From assembly GCF_026626635.1 (NCBI RefSeq), contig NZ_JAPNKA010000001.1, forward strand, positions 1,178,001 through 1,242,000: 64,000 nucleotides of DNA, in the 5' to 3' direction. The notes beneath the pieces are model-generated. The model was not told the origin of the DNA. It searched no databases and was given only the letters and a program-made list of their open reading frames with translations. Shown piece by piece: positions 23,488-33,114 of the stretch. This stretch comes from Archangium lansingense (lineage in GTDB: Bacteria > Myxococcota > Myxococcia > Myxococcales > Myxococcaceae). The position numbers were made by a program, and so were the translations under genes. How positions within the stretch are numbered: the first letter of the stretch is position 1; every line of letters begins with the position of its first letter.

Positions 23488-24180
23488 CAGGCCTTCGCCT
23501 ATAACAACCTCGGTGAGGTGTACGCCTGGAGGGCGCAGCTCCAGCTCCGGCAAGGTGAGGATCCGAACCCGAGCGGCCGCGCGGCGGTAGAGGCCTACCA
23601 GCAGGCCATCGACCGGGTTCCTCGCAACGCCCAGTTCTGGACCAACATGGCCAAGGTCCACCAATCGCTGGCCACCTGGGAGTTCGAGCAGGGGAGGGAT
23701 CCCGGGCCGGAGCTGGCGCGCTCCTCGGAGGCCGTGCGCCAGGCGCTCTCGAGCTCAACCCGCGCATGGCCAATGCCCTGCGGTACCAGGCCGAGGCGCT
23801 CGCGCTTCGCGCACGCTGGCTGGCCCGGGAGAGGCGGGCCCGGGGCGAGGACTTCGAGGCGGCGGCGAGCGCCTTCCAGCGGGCCACGGAGGCGGATCCC
23901 GAGTGGCAGGAGTTTCGCCTCTTCGCGGCGCTGCTGGATCGAGACTGGGGGAGCTGGTTGGCGCGCTCGGGGGTCGATCCAACCCCTGCGTTGCGGCAGG
24001 GGCTCAAGCTGTTGGAGGAAGCGCTGGCGGCCCGGCCCCAGTGGGCGCACGCGAGAGCCGCACACGCCGGCCTGCTCCTGATGCTGGCGGAGACGCCGGC
24101 CAGCCCCCAGCAGCAGCGGGACTGGCGGCGCGAGGCCCGGGAGGAACTGACCCAGGCGCTCGCCAGCAACCCCCCACCTC
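23488..24180 (+). pseudogene. TPR tail of a Ser/Thr protein kinase, truncated and frameshifted
   Basis: Starting right after the IS tail, the sequence encodes FAYNNLGEVYAWRAQLQLRQ, AAVEAYQQAIDRVPRNAQFW and so on, then changes frame near 23748 and continues ELNPRMANALRYQAEALALR, FQRATEADPEWQEF and LLEEALAARPQWAHARAAHA. These are TPR repeats of the kind ending large myxobacterial Ser/Thr kinases. The kinase domain and the upstream repeats are missing, and the frameshift disrupts what remains. Confidence 0.65.
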
Positions 24181-24256
24181 GGCAGGGAGTGGGGCAGGTT
24201 CCTGAATCCGCGGTCGCTCGCGGCGGGCACCCCCTAACCGCCCGCGCCGCGCGGAC

Positions 24257-24618
24257 TCACTTCTTGTTAGCGGTGGGATCGTCCGGCGAGGGCGGATCCG
24301 TGCTCACCTCGACATCCCCCGAGACGGTGCCGGGAGGCTCGTGGGAGACGCCCTGAACAATGGGGAGTTGGGGGATGACCTTGAACGAGTAGTGCCCCTT
24401 CTTCGCGAACGTCTTGACGATCAGATCCCGCTTGCGGTCGTTGACGGACAGGTCGATGGAGGCCACGTCGAAGGGGGACTGCTCCCCGAAGTGGATCGTG
24501 ACGGGAGGGACTGCTGCTCTTGCAGGAAGAACGTCACCGTGTCCCCCTGCCTCATCTGCGGAGGAGAGGGCGCGAACGCGACGTCGGTGGCTCGGATCAT
24601 GACGCGAATGTAGTTCAT
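24257..24618 (-). pseudogene. Small cupredoxin-like protein, frameshifted
   Basis: An ATG at 24618 behind a GAGG site opens MNYIRVMIRATDVAFAPSPP, QMRQGDTVTFFLQEQ, then the frame shifts at about 24510-24525. The second frame gives PPVTIHFGEQSPFDVASIDL, FAKKGHYSFKVIPQL and a Pro/Asp-rich tail. Joined, the two parts make a ~120-residue beta protein resembling a cupredoxin-type fold. The break is either a real mutation or a sequencing error in a poly-C/T stretch. It is divergent from the toxin-like gene at 25009. Confidence 0.5.
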
Positions 24619-25008
24619 ACGGGTTACCTCGATTCTTGAGAGGGGACAGCTTGGTTGCTGCCATGTGAATGGCGGCGCTGCTCCTTTCGAGCACTTGGAG
24701 AGATATCGGCTCGAAGTGCATTCGGTATACCGGCCTCTCGGGTATGCGAGGCCCACGGCTTCAGATGGCGCCCAGGCTGTCTCATCAAGAGGCCCGCGCT
24801 GCGCTGGGCTCCGCTGACGTGTCAGTGACACGCCGATGACGTGTCAGTGCCCGGCAGCCGCCTCGCTTCACAGCGCGGCCCTCGCGGGGCTCGCTCTGAG
24901 GCCGCTCTATCGCTGGTGCTGGCACCAGGCGTGCACTTCCGCCTGGGCGCAGCACGTGAGGGCCACTCGCTCTCACCTCCAACACCTGAAAACACAGGAG
25001 CAGAAATC

Positions 25009-26418
25009 GTGAGCAAGCTACTCTCCATTGGTTCTCCCAGCCTTGTCGCTGACCTCGTCGGCCAGAATGAGAAGCTGAGCATCTCCCATGCCTCGCTGGC
25101 TGACGGCGCCAGCCTGTCCGGGGTGGATCTGCTCTACCTCAATGGCTTCGAGCTCTCCGGGCAGGATCTCGTGAAGGCCGGGCTGATCGCTCAGGCCTTC
25201 GAGAAGGGCATCCCCGTCCTCTACGAGATGTCTGATCCGGACGCGATGGCTCAGGTCTCGGCCTTCACCTGCAACGCGCGGCTCGTGCTTCTGCAGCCGC
25301 TCAAGAGCCGGCGCGCCTCCTATATCAGCATCCTGGATCCTCACGGCATGCAGCAGGTCGGGTTCACCCAGGAGGAGACCCGCCTCTTCATGCACGCGAA
25401 GAGCCCCAAGGGCGGCGCTGCCAGCCGCAAGGCCTTCACGCCCGCGTACGCGGACTACGAGTCGAGCGCGCCGGTCTACCGGGTGGCCAGCAATCCCGGG
25501 GCGCTGGCCCGGCTCGTGCGGACGCACCTCGACAAGTTCTCCGAGGTGGATCAGTTCGTGGGGACGACGTCCTTCTTCGCTCCGGGCAGCAACAACCTCC
25601 CGGCGTACGCCAAGAACGAGGGCTACGTCGATCTGGGGCCGCACTCCTGGAGCCCGGATTCGAAGAACGCGCCCGGCTGCCAGGGGCAGATCAACGTCAA
25701 CTTCATGTTTGGGCTCTATTCCGTCACCAGTCCGAACTACAAGTACCTCGACATCCAGACGGTGGGCACCGGGTGCAGCATCACCGGTTCACCGCAGCCC
25801 AATGGCTGGGACTCCGGGTACTACCAGGAGCAGATCGAGGTCAGCTACGGCCCCAGCTCCAGCACCCTGCCCTCGGGCTCCGCCATCGACATGACTGCGC
25901 CGCTGAACGCGGTCAACTCGTCGTCGGTGGCCGCTACGACGGGCTTCTCGCTGGGAGTCTCGTTCGAGGGGAGCAGCTCCGGCCCCAAGGCCTCGGTCTC
26001 CGCCACCTACAACTCGTCGCAGACGACGACCATCAACATCACGGACTGGGCGGTGATCAACCAGAGCCCGGCCACGCAGGGAAACTGGAAGTTCAACATG
26101 AACACCGCCGATGACGGGACGCCGTACACGGTGGGAAGCCCCGGGTCCCTGGTCTGGACCGGGTTCCTCCAGTTCGGCGTCCGGGGCACCCCGAGCCTCT
26201 CCCGGAACAACAACATGCCCACCAACGAGACGGTGTGGCGCTTCCCCAACAACTGCACGGACACGCTGCCGTTCTCGTTCAACATCACGCAGCACATCGC
26301 GCGCTGCCAGATCACCTGGTCGAACGGCTTCACCTACACGACCAACACGCCCACGAACGCCCTCTGGTGCGGCATCCAGGCGAGCTTCAACCTGGGCACG
26401 GTCAAGCCCACGCCTTGA
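25009..26418 (+). CDS. Secreted-type pore-forming toxin-like protein
   Basis: The GTG at 25009 follows a CAGGAGC site; the longer open frame is non-coding leader. The 469-residue product has a mixed N-terminal domain (~1-210) and a C-terminal ~250-residue all-beta domain rich in Ser, Thr, Asn and aromatics. An alternating small/hydrophobic stretch, ATTGFSLGVSFEGSSSGPK with SVSATYNSSQTTTINITDWA, resembles the membrane hairpin of leukocidin/cytolysin barrels. It is followed by NWKFNMNTAD and WTGFLQFGVRGTP. Four Cys could form disulfides. No signal peptide is seen, so lysis or a dedicated exporter may release it. Family assignment is tentative. Confidence 0.45.
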   Translation: MSKLLSIGSPSLVADLVGQNEKLSISHASLADGASLSGVDLLYLNGFELSGQDLVKAGLIAQAFEKGIPVLYEMSDPDAMAQVSAFTCNARLVLLQPLKSRRASYISILDPHGMQQVGFTQEETRLFMHAKSPKGGAASRKAFTPAYADYESSAPVYRVASNPGALARLVRTHLDKFSEVDQFVGTTSFFAPGSNNLPAYAKNEGYVDLGPHSWSPDSKNAPGCQGQINVNFMFGLYSVTSPNYKYLDIQTVGTGCSITGSPQPNGWDSGYYQEQIEVSYGPSSSTLPSGSAIDMTAPLNAVNSSSVAATTGFSLGVSFEGSSSGPKASVSATYNSSQTTTINITDWAVINQSPATQGNWKFNMNTADDGTPYTVGSPGSLVWTGFLQFGVRGTPSLSRNNNMPTNETVWRFPNNCTDTLPFSFNITQHIARCQITWSNGFTYTTNTPTNALWCGIQASFNLGTVKPTP

Positions 26419-26566
26419 GTCCCCGAGCCCCAGACCCGGGGCATTCGTAGACAGTGACACGGGGGCGAGCGCTGCCGTCCGGCCTTGACTCGCCCCTGTG
26501 TTGGCCCGCCGGGCGGCCTGCTGACATGTCAGCGGCCCGGGCTGACACGCGGGTTCCGCGCTGGGC

Positions 26567-26962
26567 ATGTCACCCAGCCCAGAAGACGCTTTCCAGATCG
26601 CCCACGATGCCTACATCTATGGTCTCCCCATGGTGGAGAACTACCGGGTCATGTACTCGAACGCCGTGAAGGCGGGCCTCGGGTACAACCGGCTCACGGG
26701 CACGGCGGCGCTCTATACCCCCGCCAACCACGAGGTCCCCACGCCCAACAACGACACGGCCTACTCCAAGACGTGGGTGGATCTCCGGGCCGAGCCCATG
26801 GTGCTCACCGTCCCCCCCATCCCCGAGCGCCGCTACTACAGCTTCCAGATCATTGACTACTTCACCAATGTCATCGGCTACGTCGGCACGCGGGCCACGG
26901 GGCCTCGCGCCGGCTCGTACCTGTTCGTGGGCCCGGGGTGGACGGGCTCGAAGCGAGCATAA
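26567..26962 (+). pseudogene. DUF1254 protein, N-terminal fragment
   Basis: The start gives AFQIAHDAYIYGLPMVENYR, then NHEVPTPNNDTAYSKTWVDL, EPMVLTVPPIPERRYYSFQI and GSYLFVGPGW, the hallmark N-terminus of DUF1254/DUF1214 proteins, which normally exceed 400 residues. After about 129 codons the frame enters the inverted IS remnant at 26955 and stops. The downstream two-thirds, including DUF1214, are missing. Confidence 0.75.
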
Positions 26963-27271
26963 GAAGGACAGGAGCACTATTGGGCGTAGCGGGCGGGAGC
27001 AGAGCGGGAGGTGAGGGACGCTGACGGGTAGCCCATGAGCCGCACTCCGGGCCGGCGCAGAAGCCATTCATCTCCAGCAGACACACGCCTGCCCAGCCCA
27101 GCCGCCTTCCCAGGCGGGACGCGGCAGGGGCCTGGCTCTCTTGGCTGGCTGTGGCGGCTTGAGCTTCAACACCACGCGCTCTGGGGCGGCCCTCGCGCAG
27201 GGGCCAGGTGCTCACTCGCCGTGGGCAACCCCAGGTGCTCCACAATCGCTCTCACCCCTCCTGCTCCCTTC
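26955..27271 (-). mobile_element. IS91-type remnant, copy F (inverted)
   Basis: The reverse complement matches the last ~315 bases of copies D and E, from gaagggagcagg through the zinc-finger end ([15 protein letters not shown]) and the non-coding tail to tatgctc. Its tail end abuts the DUF1254 fragment. With copy E it forms a large inverted repeat around 23.5-27 kb. Confidence 0.75.
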
Positions 27272-27320
27272 ACGACAGCATCGACACACTGCCACGGGTC
27301 CGCCCCCCTTAATTGAGCGC

Positions 27321-27671
27321 GTGACCGTCACGCTACCGATCCACCCCCTCAAAGGCATGGAACTGCCAGTCGCTCGGTTCATCCGTAGCCAGGATGGTCG
27401 GCGCTACGTAGACGTGGAGCATCCTCCCGGGCAGTACATGAGACTGCCGCTCGAGTGGACGGACCGTTCCCCACCCCTCGTTCCGCCGAGCGTCGGTGGC
27501 CGAGAGGTCCGACTCTCGGTCCCTGCGCTGCTGAAGCTTGCCCAGGCCGTGCAGGCGGCGCTCGAGCAGAGACGTGGCTCGCCAGCCGAGCCCACTCCTG
27601 CGGCCAGGCATACGTTGAGACCTGCACGGAGCCCTTCGCTCAGAAGAAAGCGACGAGCAGAGAAACGATGA
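27321..27671 (+). CDS. DUF5372-like accessory protein of a recombinase-type element
   Basis: A 116-residue product from a GTG: TVTLPIHPLKGMELPVARFI, DGRRYVDVEHPPGQYMRLPL, EWTDRSPPLVPPSVGGREVR, then LLKLAQAVQAALEQ and a basic tail. This matches my memory of DUF5372 proteins, which accompany site-specific recombinases on integrated elements. No recombinase follows; only a 27-codon frame (MKFERIQRYESGDYGQAQ) starts just after it at 27676, perhaps the stump of the next gene of that element. Function unknown. Confidence 0.5.
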   Translation: MTVTLPIHPLKGMELPVARFIRSQDGRRYVDVEHPPGQYMRLPLEWTDRSPPLVPPSVGGREVRLSVPALLKLAQAVQAALEQRRGSPAEPTPAARHTLRPARSPSLRRKRRAEKR

Positions 27672-27762
27672 GCAATGAAGTTCGAGAGAATCCAGCGCTA
27701 CGAGTCAGGTGACTACGGGCAGGCTCAAATAAGTATGGAGGAAGGTGGGGCATTATGAATAG

Positions 27763-28307
<545 letters not shown>

Positions 28308-28331
28308 TCCAGGACTGTATTCTCAGGACGT

Positions 28332-29798
28332 ATGAATACACCAAGGGGCGCGGTTGCGCAGGTGGAGCGTCTTCACAGGCCGAGTACGAAACTCACGGGA
28401 CACTCCACGCGCATCATTACCGCGGACTGGTCCGCGGATTCGTCCCGACTTGTCTCGGCTGCACAGGGAGATGACACCGTTCACATGTGGGACGTCGAAA
28501 CCGCGCAGGCCGTGTCGAGAATCAAGATCGCGAAGGGCGTCAACCTCGCGCGGCTGTTCCCGACCGGGGACCGGCTTGCCGCGACGTTCGACGACATGAC
28601 CGTTCGTGTGTACGAGCTCGCCTCCGGTGAGAAGAGCGCGAGCGCGCATCAGACCGGCCGCACCGTGGCGCTGGCCGTGTCTCCGGACGCGGCTCGGGTG
28701 TACTGGGCGGGCTTCTTCGGCGATGCCGTTCTCTGGTCGTGGATCCCCGGCGAGAATCCGAAGCCGCTCCTGAAGGAGGTTTTCACTTTCGAGAAGCGAT
28801 GCGGCTTGTCGCTTTCCCGGGACGGGGCGGAGCTGTGGTGCTTCTTCGAGTGGGACCTTGTGGGGTTCGACACGCAGACAGGCGCGGAGCTCGCACGGTT
28901 CCGCGGAAGCCGAAGCGAGGACCTTGGGGACGGCTTCGTGCTGTCATCCGAGCGATGCGCTGTTGCCGTCGTCTCGGTTCTCAATCGCGATGACGAGCCG
29001 GTCCGGCCTCGCCTCCGCAAGTGGAACCTTGAGTCCGGCAGGACGCTCTGGAACTCTGGAATCATGAGGATCAGTCCTGACGGGTCGCTGCTGACGATGG
29101 CCCGGAGCGAGCGCTGGCTCGCGAGCGCCAGCAAGGATGGCGTGACATTTCATTCGATGCGCAGTGGGCGAGCGTTCGGGGTGCTGCCATTCGAGGTGCC
29201 AGGGGCAGGCATTTCCTGCCTGAGCCTGTCTCCGAACGACCGTTTCCTCGCGGTGGGGACTTCGAATGGTGACCTGATTGTATATGACCTTGGCGATTCA
29301 ATTCACGAATCGCGCGTGGCGGTGCCGCGCATCGCCGCGTGCTCTCGCAACGGGAGCCCGCTCCTGTTGAGATTGCGGAACCGGACGGGACAGTGGCTGA
29401 AGGTGCACGAGAACGGCGACCTCGAGCGGGCCGAAGGCGACGCCCTTTCCGATACGGTGGTCACACCATTCATCGTGTCCGACCCCGGCCCTCGCCTCAC
29501 CGAGCATCCGGCCCGCCTGCACATGGAGCTCTGCAGGCGCCTCCAACAGTACGATCTCACGAAGCCTCCGCCGTGGGGCCAATCCCATCCGGTGCAGGTC
29601 TTCATCGGAGGCGAACTGGTCGTCGAGGGCTATGTCGGCGTTGAGAGCGACATGGAAGCGCATACGGACATCTTTGGCCTCGACTTCGGCCTCAACGCCG
29701 AGAACCCCAGTGTCGGGGAGAGGCTCGACGGCAATCTCAGCGCCCGGCGGATCCTCGACGGCATTGTCGGGCTGCTCGCGTTGCTGCCGACCGACTGA
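28332..29798 (+). CDS. WD40/beta-propeller-like protein
   Basis: The 488-residue product contains several degenerate WD repeats: KLTGHSTRIITADWSADSSR, DDTVHMWDVETAQAVSRI, AVSPDAARVYWAGFFGDAVL, ISPDGSLLTMARSERWLASA and LSLSPNDRFLAVGTSNGDLI. The last ~130 residues form a separate domain (HPVQVFIGGELVVEGYVGVE ... SARRILDGIVGLLALLPTD). Propellers scaffold protein complexes. No signal peptide is present. Base composition is slightly less GC-rich than the backbone, so it may be imported. It is a single gene facing a 299-base gap. Confidence 0.6.
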   Translation: MNTPRGAVAQVERLHRPSTKLTGHSTRIITADWSADSSRLVSAAQGDDTVHMWDVETAQAVSRIKIAKGVNLARLFPTGDRLAATFDDMTVRVYELASGEKSASAHQTGRTVALAVSPDAARVYWAGFFGDAVLWSWIPGENPKPLLKEVFTFEKRCGLSLSRDGAELWCFFEWDLVGFDTQTGAELARFRGSRSEDLGDGFVLSSERCAVAVVSVLNRDDEPVRPRLRKWNLESGRTLWNSGIMRISPDGSLLTMARSERWLASASKDGVTFHSMRSGRAFGVLPFEVPGAGISCLSLSPNDRFLAVGTSNGDLIVYDLGDSIHESRVAVPRIAACSRNGSPLLLRLRNRTGQWLKVHENGDLERAEGDALSDTVVTPFIVSDPGPRLTEHPARLHMELCRRLQQYDLTKPPPWGQSHPVQVFIGGELVVEGYVGVESDMEAHTDIFGLDFGLNAENPSVGERLDGNLSARRILDGIVGLLALLPTD

Positions 29799-30097
29799 CG
29801 CTTCGAATCGCGATCCACAGGAACCGCGTTTTCGAAGAGGCACGATTTCGACGAGTGTCTGAAAAGGCCGCAAAACCGCCATGCCAGCAAGTGGCCGGAA
29901 TTTGGACCCAGCGCTTCAGAGCAACTGAGCCGGCAAAGCGGATTTCGTGACGCCCGAACGGATGTCGGCTTTCGAGCGATTGCGGATATCCGGGCTAAGC
30001 CACGGACGGCTTCGAACGCCCGGTTCTTGCTGTCGTGGTCGTTCGGGCGCATGCTGAAAAGGCGGAAACGCGAGCGCCAGAAAGCGAGGGAAAGCCG
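29799..30097. other. Non-coding gap with an imperfect direct repeat
   Basis: No gene is visible. Two related segments, 29861-29900 (ctgaaaaggccgcaaaacc...) and 30053-30090 (ctgaaaaggcggaaacgcg...), share their start and a gccag-aag block. The region presumably contains the DUF1993 promoter. Confidence 0.35.
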
Positions 30098-30622
30098 ATG
30101 GCGACATCACTCTACGACCTCAGCGTGCCCACCTTCCTGCAGACCGTGAGGGCCGTCGCAGGCTTTCTCGACCGTGCGGCCAAGCACTGCGCTGAGACGG
30201 GTGTTGATCCCGACGACTTCGTGAACGCGCGCCTTTTCGACGACATGGCGCCCTTCCACTTTCAGGTCGAAGCCACATGGCACCATTCCGTGTGGGGGGT
30301 GGAAGCCCTTAAGACCGGTGTGTTCGCCCCGCCGGCCTTAGTCGGACCGGTCCCTTTCGCCGACCTGCAGGCGATGATCGGCAAAGCGGAAGTGGCGCTG
30401 GAGGCGTTCACGCCCGACGAGGTCGACCAATGCGCGGGCAAGGACCTGGACCTTCAGATCGGGCCGCGGAGGCTCGCCTTCACGTCGGAGACGTTCATTC
30501 TCTCGTTTTCCCTGCCGAACTTCCATTTCCACGCCGTCACTGCCTACGACATCCTCCGCTCGCGCGGTGTACCGCTCGGCAAGCGTGATTACGAAGGCCG
30601 GCTGCGCACTAGAGCAGCCTAA
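30098..30622 (+). CDS. DUF1993 family protein (DinB-like fold)
   Basis: A 174-residue protein started at MATSLYDLSVPTFLQTVRAV behind GAGGGA. It has the DUF1993 pattern: FLDRAAKHCAE, FVNARLFDDMAPFHFQVEAT, then F-T-P-D-E-V and a C-terminal FSLPNFHFHAVTAYDILRSR. The family belongs to the DinB/YfiT-like four-helix bundles; the His residues may bind metal. Its function is not established. Composition differs a little from its neighbours and the segment is flanked by rearranged DNA, consistent with transfer. Confidence 0.75.
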   Translation: MATSLYDLSVPTFLQTVRAVAGFLDRAAKHCAETGVDPDDFVNARLFDDMAPFHFQVEATWHHSVWGVEALKTGVFAPPALVGPVPFADLQAMIGKAEVALEAFTPDEVDQCAGKDLDLQIGPRRLAFTSETFILSFSLPNFHFHAVTAYDILRSRGVPLGKRDYEGRLRTRAA

Positions 30623-30648
30623 GCCGGAAATTCGTTGTGGAGGCAGGC

Positions 30649-31464
30649 TCAGGACGTCTTGCGGTGCCGGGCGCGCCAGGCGCTGGGGGACTCGCCCGTC
30701 ATCTTGCGGAACAGGCTGCTGAAGTGCTGGAGCGAGGCGCACCCCACCTCCACGGCCACCGAGGTGAGCTTGGCATCGCTCTCCAGCAGGAGCGCCTGCG
30801 CGGTGCGCACCTGCACCGTGTTGAGCTCGGACTGGAAGGAGGTGCCGGCCTCGCGCAGGCGGCGCTGGAGCGTGCGCTCGGACATGCCCAGCTCCCGGGC
30901 AATATCCGCGAGATTGGCCTCCACCAGCCGGTAGCGCAGCACCCGGTGCAGCTCGCCGAGCAGCGGAGACTGCCCCATGAGCTGCATCACCAGGTCATTC
31001 AGCTCGTTCATCAGGGCGCGGGCTTCGTTCTCGGGGCGGCCCAGCCAGGCGAGCGCCTCGAGAGGATCCGCGAAGGCGCGGGTGGGGTAGCCGGAGCTGA
31101 CGAGGCTGTAGAAGCCGCCCACCACCGCGCCGGCCATGCCCTCGGGCCGCACCAGCGCCTGGCGCTTCACCGTCTGGGAGAAGTCGGGGATGCGCGGCAT
31201 CATGTACTTCACCAGCACGGACAGGCCGTTGGCGTCCGGGGCCTCCACGCGGCTGGCATCCACCAGGGACAGGTGGGGGACCGCGGGGGCGAGCTCCACA
31301 TCCAGCACCCGGGTGAGCCGGTGGATCTGCGACTCTCCGGGCCGGCCCCACACGGTGAATCCGCACAGCTCGGGCGTGGCATACCAATGGAGGAAGTTCT
31401 CCCCCGTCAGATAGCGGCCGATGGGGTCTCGGAGGTAGTCGTCGAGTCCTTCTGCGGAGCGCAC
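30649..31464 (-). CDS. AraC-family transcriptional regulator (full-length copy)
   Basis: Using the GTG at 31464, 271 residues. The N-terminal ~170 (DDYLRDPIGRYLTGENFLHW, CGFTVWGRPGESQIHRL ... VVGGFYSLVSSGYPTRAF) match the Arabinose_bd-type effector domain. Two helix-turn-helix units follow, ending FRKMTGESPSAWRARHR. The gene start overlaps the end of the desaturase gene by 58 bases, suggesting co-transcription and a role in lipid-related control. A 329-bp copy of its 3' end sits at 2508-2836. Longer upstream starts on this frame run into the desaturase and are unlikely. Confidence 0.8.
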   Translation of the reverse strand: MRSAEGLDDYLRDPIGRYLTGENFLHWYATPELCGFTVWGRPGESQIHRLTRVLDVELAPAVPHLSLVDASRVEAPDANGLSVLVKYMMPRIPDFSQTVKRQALVRPEGMAGAVVGGFYSLVSSGYPTRAFADPLEALAWLGRPENEARALMNELNDLVMQLMGQSPLLGELHRVLRYRLVEANLADIARELGMSERTLQRRLREAGTSFQSELNTVQVRTAQALLLESDAKLTSVAVEVGCASLQHFSSLFRKMTGESPSAWRARHRKTS

Positions 31465-32309
31465 GGCGCGGGAGCATAGCTCCTGATGAGCCGAGCCACC
31501 CAGGCAGGATGAATAGGGGCCAAGGGGGTTTGCAGTGTTGGACGAAGCATCCCCTCGGTGGCCAGGCGGGCTGTCAGGGCCGGCAGCTCGCGCCAGGGCT
31601 CCTGGGGGCGCAGGTGGTGGGCCTGGTGGTAGCCGGCGTTGAAGCACAGCAAATTGTACAGGCGAGAAGTGGAGGTCACTCCCAGTGAGTCCTTCCGCGT
31701 GGCATCCGTCTCGTGGTGCGCGGCCAGGTTGAGCAGGTGGATGGAGAGCTGCCCCAGGAGCACCATTCCGAAGTACGAGAGGGCCAGCCAGGGCCGCCAC
31801 AGGGCGAGAGTCACCAGCGAGCCCTGCAGCAGGACGGTGTCGAGCACCAGCTCCGCGCGCTGGCCCTTCTTCTGGCCGGCGACCTTCCACACCTTGGCCA
31901 GCAGGCCGTAGGGCCAGAACCAGGGGGTGAGGGTGGAGCGCACCAGATAGGTGAGCGCGCCCTCGCCGTCGCGGCGCCGGCCCCAGTCTCCCTCTCCATC
32001 ATTGTACTTGTGATGGTTGAAGTGATGGGTGTGGTAGCCGCGGTAGGCAAAGCCACAGGCCATGCCCAGCGAGCGGGACACCAGCCAGTGCAGCGCTCGG
32101 GGGCGCGCGATGGGCACGTGCATGTGGTTGTGGAGGACGGCGTAGTTCCAGAACAGCAGGAGGTAGCCGACCCCCAGCAGCGTGACGCGGCCCGTCATGG
32201 ACCCGGTGTCCCAACTCAGCAGCAGCGTGGGAAGCCAGGCCCACCAGAGGGCATGGACGGCGAGGTGGGGCACATCGAGGGAGGGGGGAGAGGAGGGGCG
32301 GAGGGGCAT
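31407..32309 (-). CDS. Membrane fatty-acid desaturase
   Basis: A 300-residue integral membrane protein with paired hydrophobic hairpins and the three His boxes of the desaturase/hydroxylase superfamily: HNHMH at ~60, HTHHFNHHKYND at ~94-105 and YHQAHH at ~234. It would introduce a double bond or hydroxyl into a membrane lipid using a di-iron centre. The C-terminal tail is Thr/Ser/Pro-rich. The AraC regulator follows with a 58-base overlap. Confidence 0.85.
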   Translation of the reverse strand: MPLRPSSPPSLDVPHLAVHALWWAWLPTLLLSWDTGSMTGRVTLLGVGYLLLFWNYAVLHNHMHVPIARPRALHWLVSRSLGMACGFAYRGYHTHHFNHHKYNDGEGDWGRRRDGEGALTYLVRSTLTPWFWPYGLLAKVWKVAGQKKGQRAELVLDTVLLQGSLVTLALWRPWLALSYFGMVLLGQLSIHLLNLAAHHETDATRKDSLGVTSTSRLYNLLCFNAGYHQAHHLRPQEPWRELPALTARLATEGMLRPTLQTPLAPIHPAWVARLIRSYAPAPCAPQKDSTTTSETPSAAI

Positions 32310-32418
32310 ACCTTTTCGATGTACGCACGCAAGGTGTGAACTGCTTCATTGCGCGCGCCAATCGGTTGCGCCAGCGCGCAAATCCGGACGTTTCGCGCCC
32401 CCTGACCCCAGAGGTTGC

Positions 32419-32913
32419 TCAGTCCTCCTCGCGGCGGAGCGTGGCGGCCACCAGCGAGAGCGCGCGGATCTGCGTGGGGCTCAGCTTGCGCACGTGGCGC
32501 ATGAGCCGCCGCATCGCCGGCTCCTCGGGCGCTGGAGGTGGGGGAGGGGCTTCCTCCCAGACAGAGGGCTGGCCCGTGCCGAGTGCCAGCAGTGAGTCCG
32601 CGGGAAGGTGCAGGGCCATACATATCCGGCGCAGCGTGGGGACGCTCGGCATGAGCAGGCCTCGCTCCAGCCGGCCATAGACCTCGGTGGCCACGCCGAT
32701 GCGCTCGGCCACGTCCGCCTGCGTCAAACCCGCCTTCTGCCGGGCCGCGCGGGCCCCGTCTCCCAGGGACTTGGCCAGCTTCTGTTTCGACTCCCGCTTC
32801 ACCCGGCGCTGTGGCGGCGCCTCCTTGTCAGGCAGGGGGGGACGGCGGGGGGGGGAAATGGGGATGAGGGGGGGCTGCTCGGGGGGAACTGGAAAGGTGG
32901 TCTTCAACGCCAT
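32419..32913 (-). CDS. XRE-family transcriptional regulator
   Basis: The ATG at 32913 gives 164 residues. A Pro-rich, low-complexity lead (residues 1-35) precedes an XRE helix-turn-helix at ~45-105: ARAARQKAGLTQADVAERIG, VATEVYGRLERGLLMPSVPT and LRRICMALHLPADSLLAL. The C-terminus has a conserved-looking RRLMRHVRKLSPTQIRALSL segment. A perfect palindrome 31 bases upstream suggests autoregulation. The role is unknown. Confidence 0.8.
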   Translation of the reverse strand: MALKTTFPVPPEQPPLIPISPPRRPPLPDKEAPPQRRVKRESKQKLAKSLGDGARAARQKAGLTQADVAERIGVATEVYGRLERGLLMPSVPTLRRICMALHLPADSLLALGTGQPSVWEEAPPPPPAPEEPAMRRLMRHVRKLSPTQIRALSLVAATLRREED

Positions 32914-32943
32914 GGCTCCGCTCCGTCCTGACTCCAGGGTTAT

Positions 32944-32960
32944 ATGACTTCGCAAGTCAT
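32944..32960. promoter_or_regulatory. Palindrome upstream of the XRE gene, probable operator
   Basis: ATGACTT-CGC-AAGTCAT, perfect 7-bp arms with a three-base centre, 31 bases before the XRE start codon. Position and symmetry fit binding of the regulator's own dimer. Confidence 0.5.
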
Positions 32961-33072
32961 GTGTCAGCGGCTAACTTTTGAAGTTGGCTACGGGTCAACA
33001 CCGCGCCCTGGCTCCTCCGGGGATTGGGAGGAAGCGGCTCGAGCCACGCGGGAGATGAGGCACGAAACGACA

Positions 33073-33114
33073 GAGGCTCCCGGTGCGTGGGGGTGGCCAC
33101 GTGCCGGGAGCCTC
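33073..33114 (-). terminator. Large hairpin, possible terminator of the gene at 33303
   Basis: GAGGCTCCCGG at 33073-33083 pairs perfectly with CCGGGAGCCTC at 33104-33114. On the minus strand it is followed by a moderately T-rich tgtcgtttcg. It lies downstream of the kinase-tail-like gene. I see nothing else in the gap 32961-33302. Confidence 0.4.
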
